Origin: CAWVWF01 sp963933885
GTDB lineage: Bacteria > Bacteroidota > Bacteroidia > Flavobacteriales_C > GCA-002722245
Assembly: GCA_963933885.1 (NCBI GenBank)
Contig: CAWVWF010000200.1
Coordinates: forward strand, 1 to 5,680
Length of the DNA stretch: 5,680 bases
Direction of reading: 5' to 3'
The notes under the pieces are model-generated. The model made no database searches, was not told where the DNA came from, and saw nothing but the letters and a program-made list of their open reading frames with translations. Position 1 is the first letter of the stretch. Each line of letters begins with the position of its first letter. The translations under genes and the position numbers were made by a program. Below, in pieces: positions 1 through 5,680 of this stretch.

Positions 1-1
1 G

Positions 2-2005
2 AAATCTGTAAAGATTAGTACCATCGAATTGGATATGAAAGATGTTAAAAAGCTTCCTGCTTTTATGGGAGAAGTTGATGTTTTGAAAACTATTCAGCTA
101 ATGCCAGGGGTTCAAGGTGGAGGAGAAGGTAATTCGGGTTTTTATGTAAGAGGAGGAGGGCCTGATCAAAATTTAATATTGTTAGATGGTGCTACAGTAT
201 ATAACGCATCTCATCTTTTCGGGTTTTTCAGTGTCTTTAATGCCGATGCAATTAAAAATATAAAACTTACAAAAGGTGGAATGCCAGCTGATTTTGGAGG
301 TAGACTGTCATCTGTTCTTGAAGTTAATATGAATGAAGGGAACTTAAAAGAGTTTAAGTACGACGGGGGGATAGGTTTGATAGCATCAAGGTTTACGATT
401 CAAGGACCATTGAAAAAAGATACAAGTAGTTTTTTGGTAAGTGCAAGAAGAACTTATATTGATGTTTTAACAAAGCCTTTAATCGCTAAAGATAGCCAGT
501 ATGCAGGATCTGGTTATTTCTTTTATGACTTGAATGCTAAGATAAATTATAAGTTCTCAGATAAAGATCATGTGTTTCTTAGTGGTTACTATGGTAAAGA
601 TGAATTTAAATTTGGAGATGCTCGTGCTGGTTTTAAAGCTGAGATACCTTGGGGGAATGGAACAGGAGCATTACGTTGGAAGCATGTCTTTAACGAGAAA
701 TTATTTCTTAATTCGGCATTAACTTTTAGCGATTATCAATTTGAATTTGGTGCAACACAAAGCGAATTCGACTTCTCTTTGTATTCAGGAGTAAGGGATT
801 ACTCTACTAAAGTTGGCTTTTCATACTTACCAAATAAGAATCATAAGATTAAATTCGGTGGAGAGGTTACATATCACATTTTTATTCCCAATAACGCCTC
901 AGCAAAAAGTGGAGATATAGAGTTTGATTTGGGAGGAGAGATTAAACAGTATGCTCAAGAAAGTTCAGTTTATATTTTAGATGAGTTTGCTGTTGGGAAA
1001 AGGTTAAAGTTTAATGTTGGACTAAGGTTTGGAGCTTTTTCTTTTTTAGGACCGTTTGATAGGTATTTAAAGGATGAAATAGGAATTACTAATGATACGG
1101 TCTCTTATTCGAAATTTGAAAATATTAAAACATATACTGGGCTCGAACCTAGAGCTTCTGTAAGATTATTATTGTCGGAGAATAGTTCTTTAAAGGCTTC
1201 TTATACTCGGAATTTTCAATATGTTCATCTAGCGTCAATGGCTTCTGTTAGTTTACCTACAGATTTATGGGTTCCTAGTTCTGATATTGTAAAACCTCAA
1301 AAAGCAGATCAATATGTTTTAGGGTATTTTCAAAATTTATTTAATGATCAGTTCGAGACTTCAGTTGAGGTGTATTATAAAACAATGGACAATCTTGTTG
1401 AATTCGGAGAAGGAGAGTTACCTGATAATAATATTAATGATAATGTTGATAATGGTTTTGTATTCGGAAGTGGATTATCATATGGAGCTGAGTTTTTCAT
1501 AAAGAAACGTTTAGGTTATTTTACGGGATGGATTGGATATACTTGGAGTAAAACAACAAGAACTTTTGAAGATATTAATCTAGGGGAAACATTTGTTGCA
1601 AAATATGATAGGAGGCATGATTTGTCTGTTGTATTAAATTACGAGTTTAATAAAAAATGGAATGCGTCAGCAGTGTTTGTATTCGCAACAGGAAATGCTT
1701 TAACAATACCTGAAAGTATGATGTTGATTGGAGGGGATTTAGTTCAGGTTTATGGTCCAAGAAATGGTTTTAGAATGCCAAATTATCATAGGGCTGATGT
1801 TTCTGTTACATATGTGAATAAAGAAACTGATAAATATAAATCATCGTGGAATTTCTCAGTGTATAATATTTATAATCGAATGAACCCTTATTTTATTTAT
1901 TTTAATCAAGAAGGAGATCTAGATACACAGGATATTAATTTTACAGCAAAGCAGGTTTCTTTATTTCCTGTACTGCCTTCAGTAACATGGAATTTTAGTT
2001 TTTAA
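2..2005 (+). CDS. TonB-dependent outer-membrane receptor (carboxypeptidase-regulatory-like type), 5'-truncated by window edge
   Basis: Outer-membrane beta-barrel receptor that would import a ligand using TonB/ExbBD energy. The reading frame is open to the left edge (codons from base 2 read KSVKISTIE), so the gene starts outside the window; the TTG at 29 is an internal Leu codon, not a start. About 667 codons are visible. They begin in the plug domain: KLPAFMGEVDVLK, PGVQ, YVRGGGPDQN, LLDGATVYNASHLFGFFS and KGGMPADFGGRLSSVLE fall within the first ~100 residues after base 29. The remainder is aromatic-rich barrel sequence ending in WNFSF; a terminal Phe is the usual signal for barrel assembly by the BAM machinery. 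The missing part should hold a signal peptide and a carboxypeptidase-regulatory-like domain, as is usual for this plug type (family knowledge, not seen). The stop codon overlaps the start of the DUF4249 lipoprotein gene, so the two are co-translated and likely partners. The ligand is unknown. This plug type differs from typical SusC sequences, so a polysaccharide substrate should not be assumed. Confidence 0.93.
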   Translation, partial: KSVKISTIELDMKDVKKLPAFMGEVDVLKTIQLMPGVQGGGEGNSGFYVRGGGPDQNLILLDGATVYNASHLFGFFSVFNADAIKNIKLTKGGMPADFGGRLSSVLEVNMNEGNLKEFKYDGGIGLIASRFTIQGPLKKDTSSFLVSARRTYIDVLTKPLIAKDSQYAGSGYFFYDLNAKINYKFSDKDHVFLSGYYGKDEFKFGDARAGFKAEIPWGNGTGALRWKHVFNEKLFLNSALTFSDYQFEFGATQSEFDFSLYSGVRDYSTKVGFSYLPNKNHKIKFGGEVTYHIFIPNNASAKSGDIEFDLGGEIKQYAQESSVYILDEFAVGKRLKFNVGLRFGAFSFLGPFDRYLKDEIGITNDTVSYSKFENIKTYTGLEPRASVRLLLSENSSLKASYTRNFQYVHLASMASVSLPTDLWVPSSDIVKPQKADQYVLGYFQNLFNDQFETSVEVYYKTMDNLVEFGEGELPDNNINDNVDNGFVFGSGLSYGAEFFIKKRLGYFTGWIGYTWSKTTRTFEDINLGETFVAKYDRRHDLSVVLNYEFNKKWNASAVFVFATGNALTIPESMMLIGGDLVQVYGPRNGFRMPNYHRADVSVTYVNKETDKYKSSWNFSVYNIYNRMNPYFIYFNQEGDLDTQDINFTAKQVSLFPVLPSVTWNFSF

Positions 2006-2862
2006 TGAAAAAAAGTATTTACATATTGTTTTTTATGGCATTGGCTGGATGTACCAGAGATGTTGATATTGATATTTCAAGTACCGAAGAAAAAGTGGTT
2101 GTAGAAGGTAGGATTGAAACTGGAGAAGTGGCTGAAGTTTACCTTACGAAATCTATTGCGATGTTCGAAGAAATTGATTTTAATGATGTAACAAAGTATT
2201 TGATTACAGATGCTGTTGTTACAATATCAAATGGGGTATTCGTAGATACTTTAAAACCAGAAATTGATTTAAGTGCTACACCACCTGTTGTTTATACTAC
2301 TCATTCACCAAGTTTTGTTGGTGTTGAAAATGAGACTTATAATTTAAAAATAATTGTAGATGGTGATATACTTACTTCAACTACAACAATTCCAAGTCAA
2401 GTGAAATTAGATAGTGTTTGGATTAAAGAGGAAGATGGTTTTCCAGGGAAAGGGTTTGTTTGGGCACATTTTTTAGACCCAGATACTTTGGGTAACGCAT
2501 ATAGATGGGAGCAGAGGTTAACAATAGAGACTAAATTTGTATCTCCTGTAGGAAGTACGTTTGATGATAAAATAATTAACGGTGAGGCTTTTGATTTCTT
2601 CGCACAAAAGCCATTCGACCCTAATGATGACACTTTGGATAGAACTACAGCTTTCTATTATGATATTACCGATACTGTGATTATCAAATTTTCTACTATC
2701 GATAAAGCTTCTTTCGATTTCTGGAGAACGTTAGATGTTTCAAAATCTAATAATGGAAATCCTTTTGCAGCTCCTATAACACCTATTACTAATATAAATG
2801 GTGGCTTAGGTGTATTTACAGGTTATTCAGTTTCATTCGATACAGCTGTTTATAAACCGTAA
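2005..2862 (+). CDS. DUF4249 family outer-membrane lipoprotein
   Basis: Complete 285-residue lipoprotein. The N-terminus is a short lipoprotein signal peptide: MKK, a hydrophobic stretch, then lipobox LAGC with Cys16 as the lipidated residue. The acidic run after the Cys (TRDVDIDI) resembles the Bacteroidota signal that sends lipoproteins to the cell surface, so surface exposure is plausible but inferred. Recognisable DUF4249 landmarks are KVVVEGRIETG (30-40), LDSVWIKEE (135-143), DPDTLGNAYRWEQ (158-170), FDDKIINGEAFDF (186-198), FDFWRTLD (237-244), NNGNPFAAP (249-257) and GGLGVFTGYSVSFDT (266-280). The length fits the family. Start choice is firm: the ATG overlaps the receptor stop as TAATG and leads directly into the signal peptide. 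No Shine-Dalgarno sequence precedes it, so translation probably depends on ribosomes finishing the receptor. DUF4249 has no established biochemical role; adjacency to a TonB-dependent receptor suggests a ligand-capture or lid subunit analogous to SusD, although it has no recognisable SusD sequence. Confidence 0.9.
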   Translation: MKKSIYILFFMALAGCTRDVDIDISSTEEKVVVEGRIETGEVAEVYLTKSIAMFEEIDFNDVTKYLITDAVVTISNGVFVDTLKPEIDLSATPPVVYTTHSPSFVGVENETYNLKIIVDGDILTSTTTIPSQVKLDSVWIKEEDGFPGKGFVWAHFLDPDTLGNAYRWEQRLTIETKFVSPVGSTFDDKIINGEAFDFFAQKPFDPNDDTLDRTTAFYYDITDTVIIKFSTIDKASFDFWRTLDVSKSNNGNPFAAPITPITNINGGLGVFTGYSVSFDTAVYKP

Positions 2863-2903
2863 TTTAAATGTATGTGAGGTTTATTTAAAACAATTCCTTT
2901 TCT

Positions 2904-4019
2904 TTGTTAAAGGTGGTTTGGATAGATGTTATATCGTTTGTGTTTTATGGTAGTTCTACTGGATTACTTGTTTTTTATTTGACCTTCTATTCTAAGTTTG
3001 CTAATCACAAACCTGATAATTCTCGATTTGAAAAACTGCCTTTTGTTTCTGTTATAATTTGTGCAAGAAATGAAAATGAGAATTTAAAACAATTTCTGCC
3101 ATCTGTACTGAGTCAAAAATATCCGTCATTTGAAGTGATTGTTGTTGATGATGGCTCTGATGATGGTTCTAGAAAAACTTTAAGAGAAAATTTCAAAGAA
3201 TATCCCAACCTTCGAGTTTTAGATTTTGATTTAAAAAAAGAGAGCGTCGGAAAAAAACAAGTTTTAGAGTATGGTATTGAAAACGCTAAAGGTGAATATT
3301 TAGTGATGACTGATGCTGATTGTAAACCATCTTCTTTATTTTGGCTTATAAGCATGGTGAATGGTTTCGCAAATAAGAGTGAGTTAGTTCTTGGAATAGG
3401 GATGTACGAAAAGAAAGAAGGTTGGATCAATAAAATGATTCAACTGGATACACTTTTTATAATCGTTCAATATTTTTCTTTTGCATTAGCTGGTTTTCCT
3501 TACATGTCGGTTGGGAGGAATGTAGCGTATAAAAAAAGCTTGTTTAATAATGTTGGAGGTTTTAAAAATCATTATGATGTAGCTGGAGGTGATGATGATA
3601 TTATGATTAATGAAATGTCTAATTCAACAAAAGTAAATGTTGTCTATAGTCCTAGTTCTCAAACGATATCTGTACCAAAAACTACTTGGGGAAGCTTTAT
3701 TAATCAAAAATCCAGGCATATTTCAGCAAGTTTGAAATATAATAAGACAAACTTGTTACTGCTTAGTGCGTCGTACTTAGTTACCACTTTTTGGTATGCT
3801 TCAATCGTCTTAATGATTTGTTATTCTGATAGCTTAGCTATTGTATTAACAATCGTTGTTTTAAAAAAAATAACACTATATACCATATTTCGAAGAATTT
3901 TCGCTAAAATTGGGGTAGCGGAATTAATACTTTTATCGATACTTATGGACATTATGTCTATCTTTGTACAGATATTAGCTACAATTAACAGCTTAAAACG
4001 GAATAAAGGCAAATGGTAG
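2904..4019 (+). CDS. Membrane-anchored family 2 glycosyltransferase
   Basis: Inverting GT-A (GT2) glycosyltransferase that would transfer a sugar from a nucleotide-sugar donor at the cytoplasmic face of the inner membrane. The order is: N-terminal membrane segment (about 8-29); catalytic domain opening with FVSVIICARNENENL (47-61); VVDDGSDDGS (80-89), which binds the nucleotide; the DAD metal-binding triplet (137-139); GGDDD (228-232), equivalent to the catalytic acidic motif; QKSRH (268-272), corresponding to the Q/RxxRW region; then about three C-terminal membrane segments (roughly 284-306, 311-328, 338-360) and a basic tail. This architecture matches membrane GT2 enzymes acting on lipids or surface polysaccharides; the acceptor cannot be told. 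No ATG occurs in frame before residue 135. The start is taken as TTG at 2904, with GTG at 2913 as an alternative. An in-frame TAA at 2886-2888 bounds it upstream, with an in-frame ATG at 2868 beyond that stop. The 3' end overlaps the sigma factor gene by 7 bases. Confidence 0.88.
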   Translation: MLKVVWIDVISFVFYGSSTGLLVFYLTFYSKFANHKPDNSRFEKLPFVSVIICARNENENLKQFLPSVLSQKYPSFEVIVVDDGSDDGSRKTLRENFKEYPNLRVLDFDLKKESVGKKQVLEYGIENAKGEYLVMTDADCKPSSLFWLISMVNGFANKSELVLGIGMYEKKEGWINKMIQLDTLFIIVQYFSFALAGFPYMSVGRNVAYKKSLFNNVGGFKNHYDVAGGDDDIMINEMSNSTKVNVVYSPSSQTISVPKTTWGSFINQKSRHISASLKYNKTNLLLLSASYLVTTFWYASIVLMICYSDSLAIVLTIVVLKKITLYTIFRRIFAKIGVAELILLSILMDIMSIFVQILATINSLKRNKGKW

Positions 4020-4624
4020 TACCTGGACCAAATTTATCAGAGAAAGCGCTTTACGATTACAAACTTGTACGTGATGCGATAGAAAATAAGTCTGAAAGAG
4101 CTTATGCTGAATTGATGGATCGTTATAGAGATTCTATATATTTCATGCTGCTTAAGATGGTGAACAATAAAGATGATGCTGAAGATTTAACGATCGAAGC
4201 ATTTGGTAAAGCTTTTAAAAAGCTGCACCAATATACACCTAATTATGCTTTTAGTACTTGGCTTTTCAAGATTGCTTCTAACAACTGTATTGATTTTATT
4301 AGAAAGAAAAAGAAGAACACTTTTTCAATCAATAAGACAATAGAAAATGATGAAGGAAGTGAATTAGAAATCGACCTTAAGTCAGATGCTTTAAATCCTG
4401 AGGAAACTTATGTTAGAAAGCAGAAGATTGAAATGATGCATGAAATCGTTAAAAAACTTAAGCCTAGATACCGTACGCTAGTAGAATTAAGATACTTTAA
4501 AGAGTTTTCTTACGAAGAGATAGCAACACACTTAGATATTCCTTTAGGAACTGTTAAAGCTCAATTGTTTAGAGCAAGAGAGTTTCTTTACAACATAATG
4601 AAGAATACTGGAGATCAAATCTAG
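4013..4624 (+). CDS. ECF-type RNA polymerase sigma-70 factor
   Basis: Sigma factor of the extracytoplasmic-function group: it binds core RNA polymerase and directs it to a set of promoters. All 203 residues are present. The sigma-70 region 2 domain covers about 24-100, with the core-binding helix around DAEDLTIEAFGKAFK (55-69) and the -10 recognition/melting part FSTWLFKIASNNCIDFIRKKKK (80-101). A polar, acidic linker (about 102-135) follows, then region 4 (about 137-197) with the helix-turn-helix FSYEEIATHLDIPLGTVKAQ (165-184) for -35 recognition. The sequence closely resembles an ECF factor widely conserved in Bacteroidota (from memory of the family). The ATG lies inside the glycosyltransferase's last codons (AAATGGTAG) in a different frame, suggesting translational coupling; AAAGG at 4005-4009 is only 3 nt upstream, too close for an ideal ribosome site. 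No anti-sigma gene follows, since a terminator comes within 20 bp, so control by a neighbouring membrane anti-sigma factor is not supported here. The regulon is unknown. Confidence 0.93.
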   Translation: MVVPGPNLSEKALYDYKLVRDAIENKSERAYAELMDRYRDSIYFMLLKMVNNKDDAEDLTIEAFGKAFKKLHQYTPNYAFSTWLFKIASNNCIDFIRKKKKNTFSINKTIENDEGSELEIDLKSDALNPEETYVRKQKIEMMHEIVKKLKPRYRTLVELRYFKEFSYEEIATHLDIPLGTVKAQLFRAREFLYNIMKNTGDQI

Positions 4625-4642
4625 AACTTTAAAAAATTATTG

Positions 4643-4678
4643 AAAGCGATTATCATTTTATGGTAATCGCTTTTTTTT
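4643..4678 (+). terminator. Intrinsic terminator after the sigma factor gene
   Basis: The arms AAAGCGATTATCA (4643-4655) and TGGTAATCGCTTT (4661-4673) pair over 13 bp with one G-U pair, leaving the 5-base loop TTTTA. A run of eight T (4671-4678) overlaps and follows the right arm. The T-run lies on the plus-strand side only, so the hairpin ends the receptor-to-sigma group. It begins 18 bp after the sigma factor stop codon. Confidence 0.92.
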
Positions 4679-4703
4679 GTCCAATGATTAAGGATATGGT
4701 ATG

Positions 4704-4738
4704 AAAAAAGCCTAAACTCAGTACTGAGCTTAGGCTTT
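4704..4738 (-). terminator. Intrinsic terminator after rsmG
   Basis: Arms AAAGCCTAA (4707-4715) and TTAGGCTTT (4730-4738) pair perfectly. After one A/C mismatch (4716/4729), an inner CTCA/TGAG stem closes a GTAC loop; the inner 12 bases form a perfect palindrome. The six A at 4704-4709 become a T-run downstream of the stem when read on the minus strand, so the hairpin serves rsmG, whose stop codon is 21 bp away. On the plus strand only TTTGG follows, so it would be a weak terminator in that direction. Confidence 0.88.
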
Positions 4739-4759
4739 GGAGTTATAGTTTACTTATTT

Positions 4760-5383
4760 TTAGAATGCTTTTAGATAAACAATTTTTTTAGTTTCAAAAA
4801 AGTCTTCTTCAAAAAAATCAGGAATATCGTATAGTTGATGTTTTCTTCCAGCTTCCTTTAATTCTTCTGTTAAGTCACCGCCTTTTAAATACAAAAGCCC
4901 ATTTTTTATTTTGTGGCGTGAATTAAGGTTGAACTTCCCTTTGATCCAATTGTTGAATTTGGGGAGATTAGTAACTGCTCTACTTACTATGAAATCATAT
5001 TTGAATTTAACTTCTTCAGCTCTTTTGTGTTCAGCCTCAATATTCTTTAATCCAATAGCTTTGGATATTTCATTAACAACTTTTATCTTTTTTCCAATAC
5101 TATCAACTAAAAAAAAATGAGTCTTTGGGAAAAGAATTGCAAGTGGAATACCAGGGAAACCTCCTCCGGTACCTACATCAAGTATTTTTGAGCCGTCCTT
5201 AAAGTCAACAATCTTTGCGATTGCTAATGAATGAAGAACGTGACGAGTGTAAAGCTCATCTATATCTTTTCGAGATACTACATTGATTTGTTCGTTCCAT
5301 TCCTTATATAATGGCTCTAACATTTCAAATTGACGTTTTTGTTCGTCAGTTATATCTGGGAAATATTTTAAAATCAATTTCAT
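4760..5383 (-). CDS. rsmG: 16S rRNA (guanine(527)-N(7))-methyltransferase RsmG
   Basis: Cytoplasmic SAM-dependent methyltransferase that adds a methyl group to N7 of G527 (E. coli numbering) in the 530 loop of 16S rRNA; in other bacteria, loss of the enzyme gives low-level streptomycin resistance. The 207 residues match the family's usual length. Signature segments occur in the expected order: NVVSRKDIDELYTRHVLHSL (34-53), SAM-binding motif I LDVGTGGGFPGIPLA (68-82), the acidic VDS (93-95) at the end of the next strand, RAEEV (121-125), SRAV (134-137) and LKGGDL (166-171). A Lys-rich segment (148-160, KGKFNLNSRHKIK) sits before the LKGG strand and looks like a surface loop. ATG at 5381-5383 gives the normal N-terminus, and no Shine-Dalgarno sequence precedes it. 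It lies 9 bp behind the ABC exporter gene on the same strand, so the two are probably co-transcribed from a promoter outside the window, and it is closed by its own terminator at 4704-4738. Confidence 0.97.
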   Translation of the reverse strand: MKLILKYFPDITDEQKRQFEMLEPLYKEWNEQINVVSRKDIDELYTRHVLHSLAIAKIVDFKDGSKILDVGTGGGFPGIPLAILFPKTHFFLVDSIGKKIKVVNEISKAIGLKNIEAEHKRAEEVKFKYDFIVSRAVTNLPKFNNWIKGKFNLNSRHKIKNGLLYLKGGDLTEELKEAGRKHQLYDIPDFFEEDFFETKKIVYLKAF

Positions 5384-5392
5384 ATTAATAGA

Positions 5393-5680
5393 TTAAGCGA
5401 ATTGAATATTATTTAATTTTTTATAAGTTCCGTTTTCCTTTGCCAATAACTCTTCGTGAGTACCTTCTTCAACAATACATCCCTTATCTAATACGATAAT
5501 ATTATTTGCATTTTTTATTGTTGATAGTCTATGAGCGATTACTAATGAAGTTCTATTTTGCATTAGTTTGTTAAGCGCATCTTGAACAGCTAATTCAGAT
5601 TCGCTATCTAAAGCACTTGTAGCTTCATCTAAGATAAGTATTGCTGGATCTTTTAATATTGCTCGTGCGATTGCTATTCG
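5393..5680 (-). CDS. ABC exporter ATP-binding/permease protein, C-terminal fragment (runs off window)
   Basis: The last 95 codons of an ABC transporter ATPase; the start is beyond the right edge, so no start codon exists in the window. Reading leftwards from 5680, the frame opens with RIAIARAILKDPAILILDEA. This is the end of the ABC signature helix followed by Walker B (ILILDEA, catalytic Glu at about visible residue 19). Next come the D-loop SALD (22-25), the switch histidine in LVIAHRLSTIK (46-56) and the terminal IVEEGTHEELLAKENGTYKKL (69-89), ending NIQFA and TAA. The EEGTHEEL tail and the termination right after the nucleotide-binding domain are typical of exporters in which the membrane domain precedes the ATPase domain (MsbA-like or multidrug type). 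The membrane domain and substrate cannot be judged here. The stop codon lies 9 bp before the rsmG start. Confidence 0.93.
   Translation of the reverse strand, partial: RIAIARAILKDPAILILDEATSALDSESELAVQDALNKLMQNRTSLVIAHRLSTIKNANNIIVLDKGCIVEEGTHEELLAKENGTYKKLNNIQFA

Noticed and set aside
29..31. Possible start of the receptor gene at base 29
   Set aside because: The codon is TTG inside an open frame reaching the window edge, and the preceding codons encode plug-domain sequence typical of the family, so the gene begins further upstream.
2397..2633. Minus-strand 78-codon open frame opposite the DUF4249 gene
   Set aside because: It lies wholly antisense to a well-supported gene and its translation shows no recognisable domain; it is a shadow of the coding strand.
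2863..2903. Promoter of the Bacteroidota type (TTTG around -33, TAnnTTTG around -7) before the glycosyltransferase
   Set aside because: The gap is AT-rich, but no convincing pair of boxes at proper spacing could be found; read-through from the receptor/lipoprotein genes is equally possible.
3147..3170. Imperfect tandem 12-base repeat (GATGATGGCTCT then GATGATGGTTCT)
   Set aside because: It encodes DDGS-DDGS, the standard nucleotide-binding motif of GT2 enzymes, so the repeat follows from the protein and is not a separate element.
3113..3430. Minus-strand 105-codon open frame opposite the glycosyltransferase
   Set aside because: It is antisense to the catalytic core of the glycosyltransferase, with low-complexity Ser/Lys/Phe composition and no motif.
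3821..4012. Minus-strand 63-codon open frame opposite the glycosyltransferase C-terminus
   Set aside because: Its hydrophobic look is the mirror of the membrane segments encoded on the other strand; there is no independent evidence for it.
4911..5120. Plus-strand 69-codon open frame within rsmG
   Set aside because: It is antisense to rsmG, which has every family motif intact; no domain is recognisable.

Overview
The window is AT-rich DNA from a member of the Bacteroidota, most likely a Flavobacteriales-type bacterium. The evidence is an outer-membrane TonB-dependent receptor of the Bacteroidota carboxypeptidase-regulatory-like type paired with a DUF4249 lipoprotein, an ECF sigma factor of a form typical of the phylum, and the general lack of Shine-Dalgarno sequences before the genes. 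Genus or species cannot be told from this sequence.

Layout: four plus-strand genes fill the first 4.6 kb. (1) A TonB-dependent receptor whose 5' end lies outside the window (2-2005). (2) A DUF4249 lipoprotein whose ATG shares one base with the receptor stop codon (2005-2862). (3) After a 41-bp gap, a membrane-bound family 2 glycosyltransferase that appears to start at a non-ATG codon (about 2904-4019). (4) An ECF sigma-70 factor overlapping the glycosyltransferase by 7 bases (4013-4624). A strong intrinsic terminator (4643-4678) ends this group. A second hairpin (4704-4738), with its U-tract on the minus strand, ends the opposing group. That group is read right to left: the C-terminal end of an ABC exporter ATPase (5393-5680, running off the window), then rsmG (4760-5383), 9 bp apart.

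Function: the receptor and lipoprotein probably form one outer-membrane uptake complex for an unidentified ligand. The glycosyltransferase probably acts at the inner membrane on a surface polymer or lipid. The sigma factor directs RNA polymerase to an unknown regulon, and no anti-sigma gene lies beside it. RsmG is a housekeeping 16S rRNA methyltransferase, and the ABC protein is an exporter of the MsbA-like/multidrug type. No mobile element, CRISPR array, tRNA or rRNA was seen. This is mostly ordinary chromosomal core sequence. The points most worth a second look are the uncharacterised receptor/DUF4249 pair, the unusual start region of the glycosyltransferase, and its overlap with the sigma factor gene.
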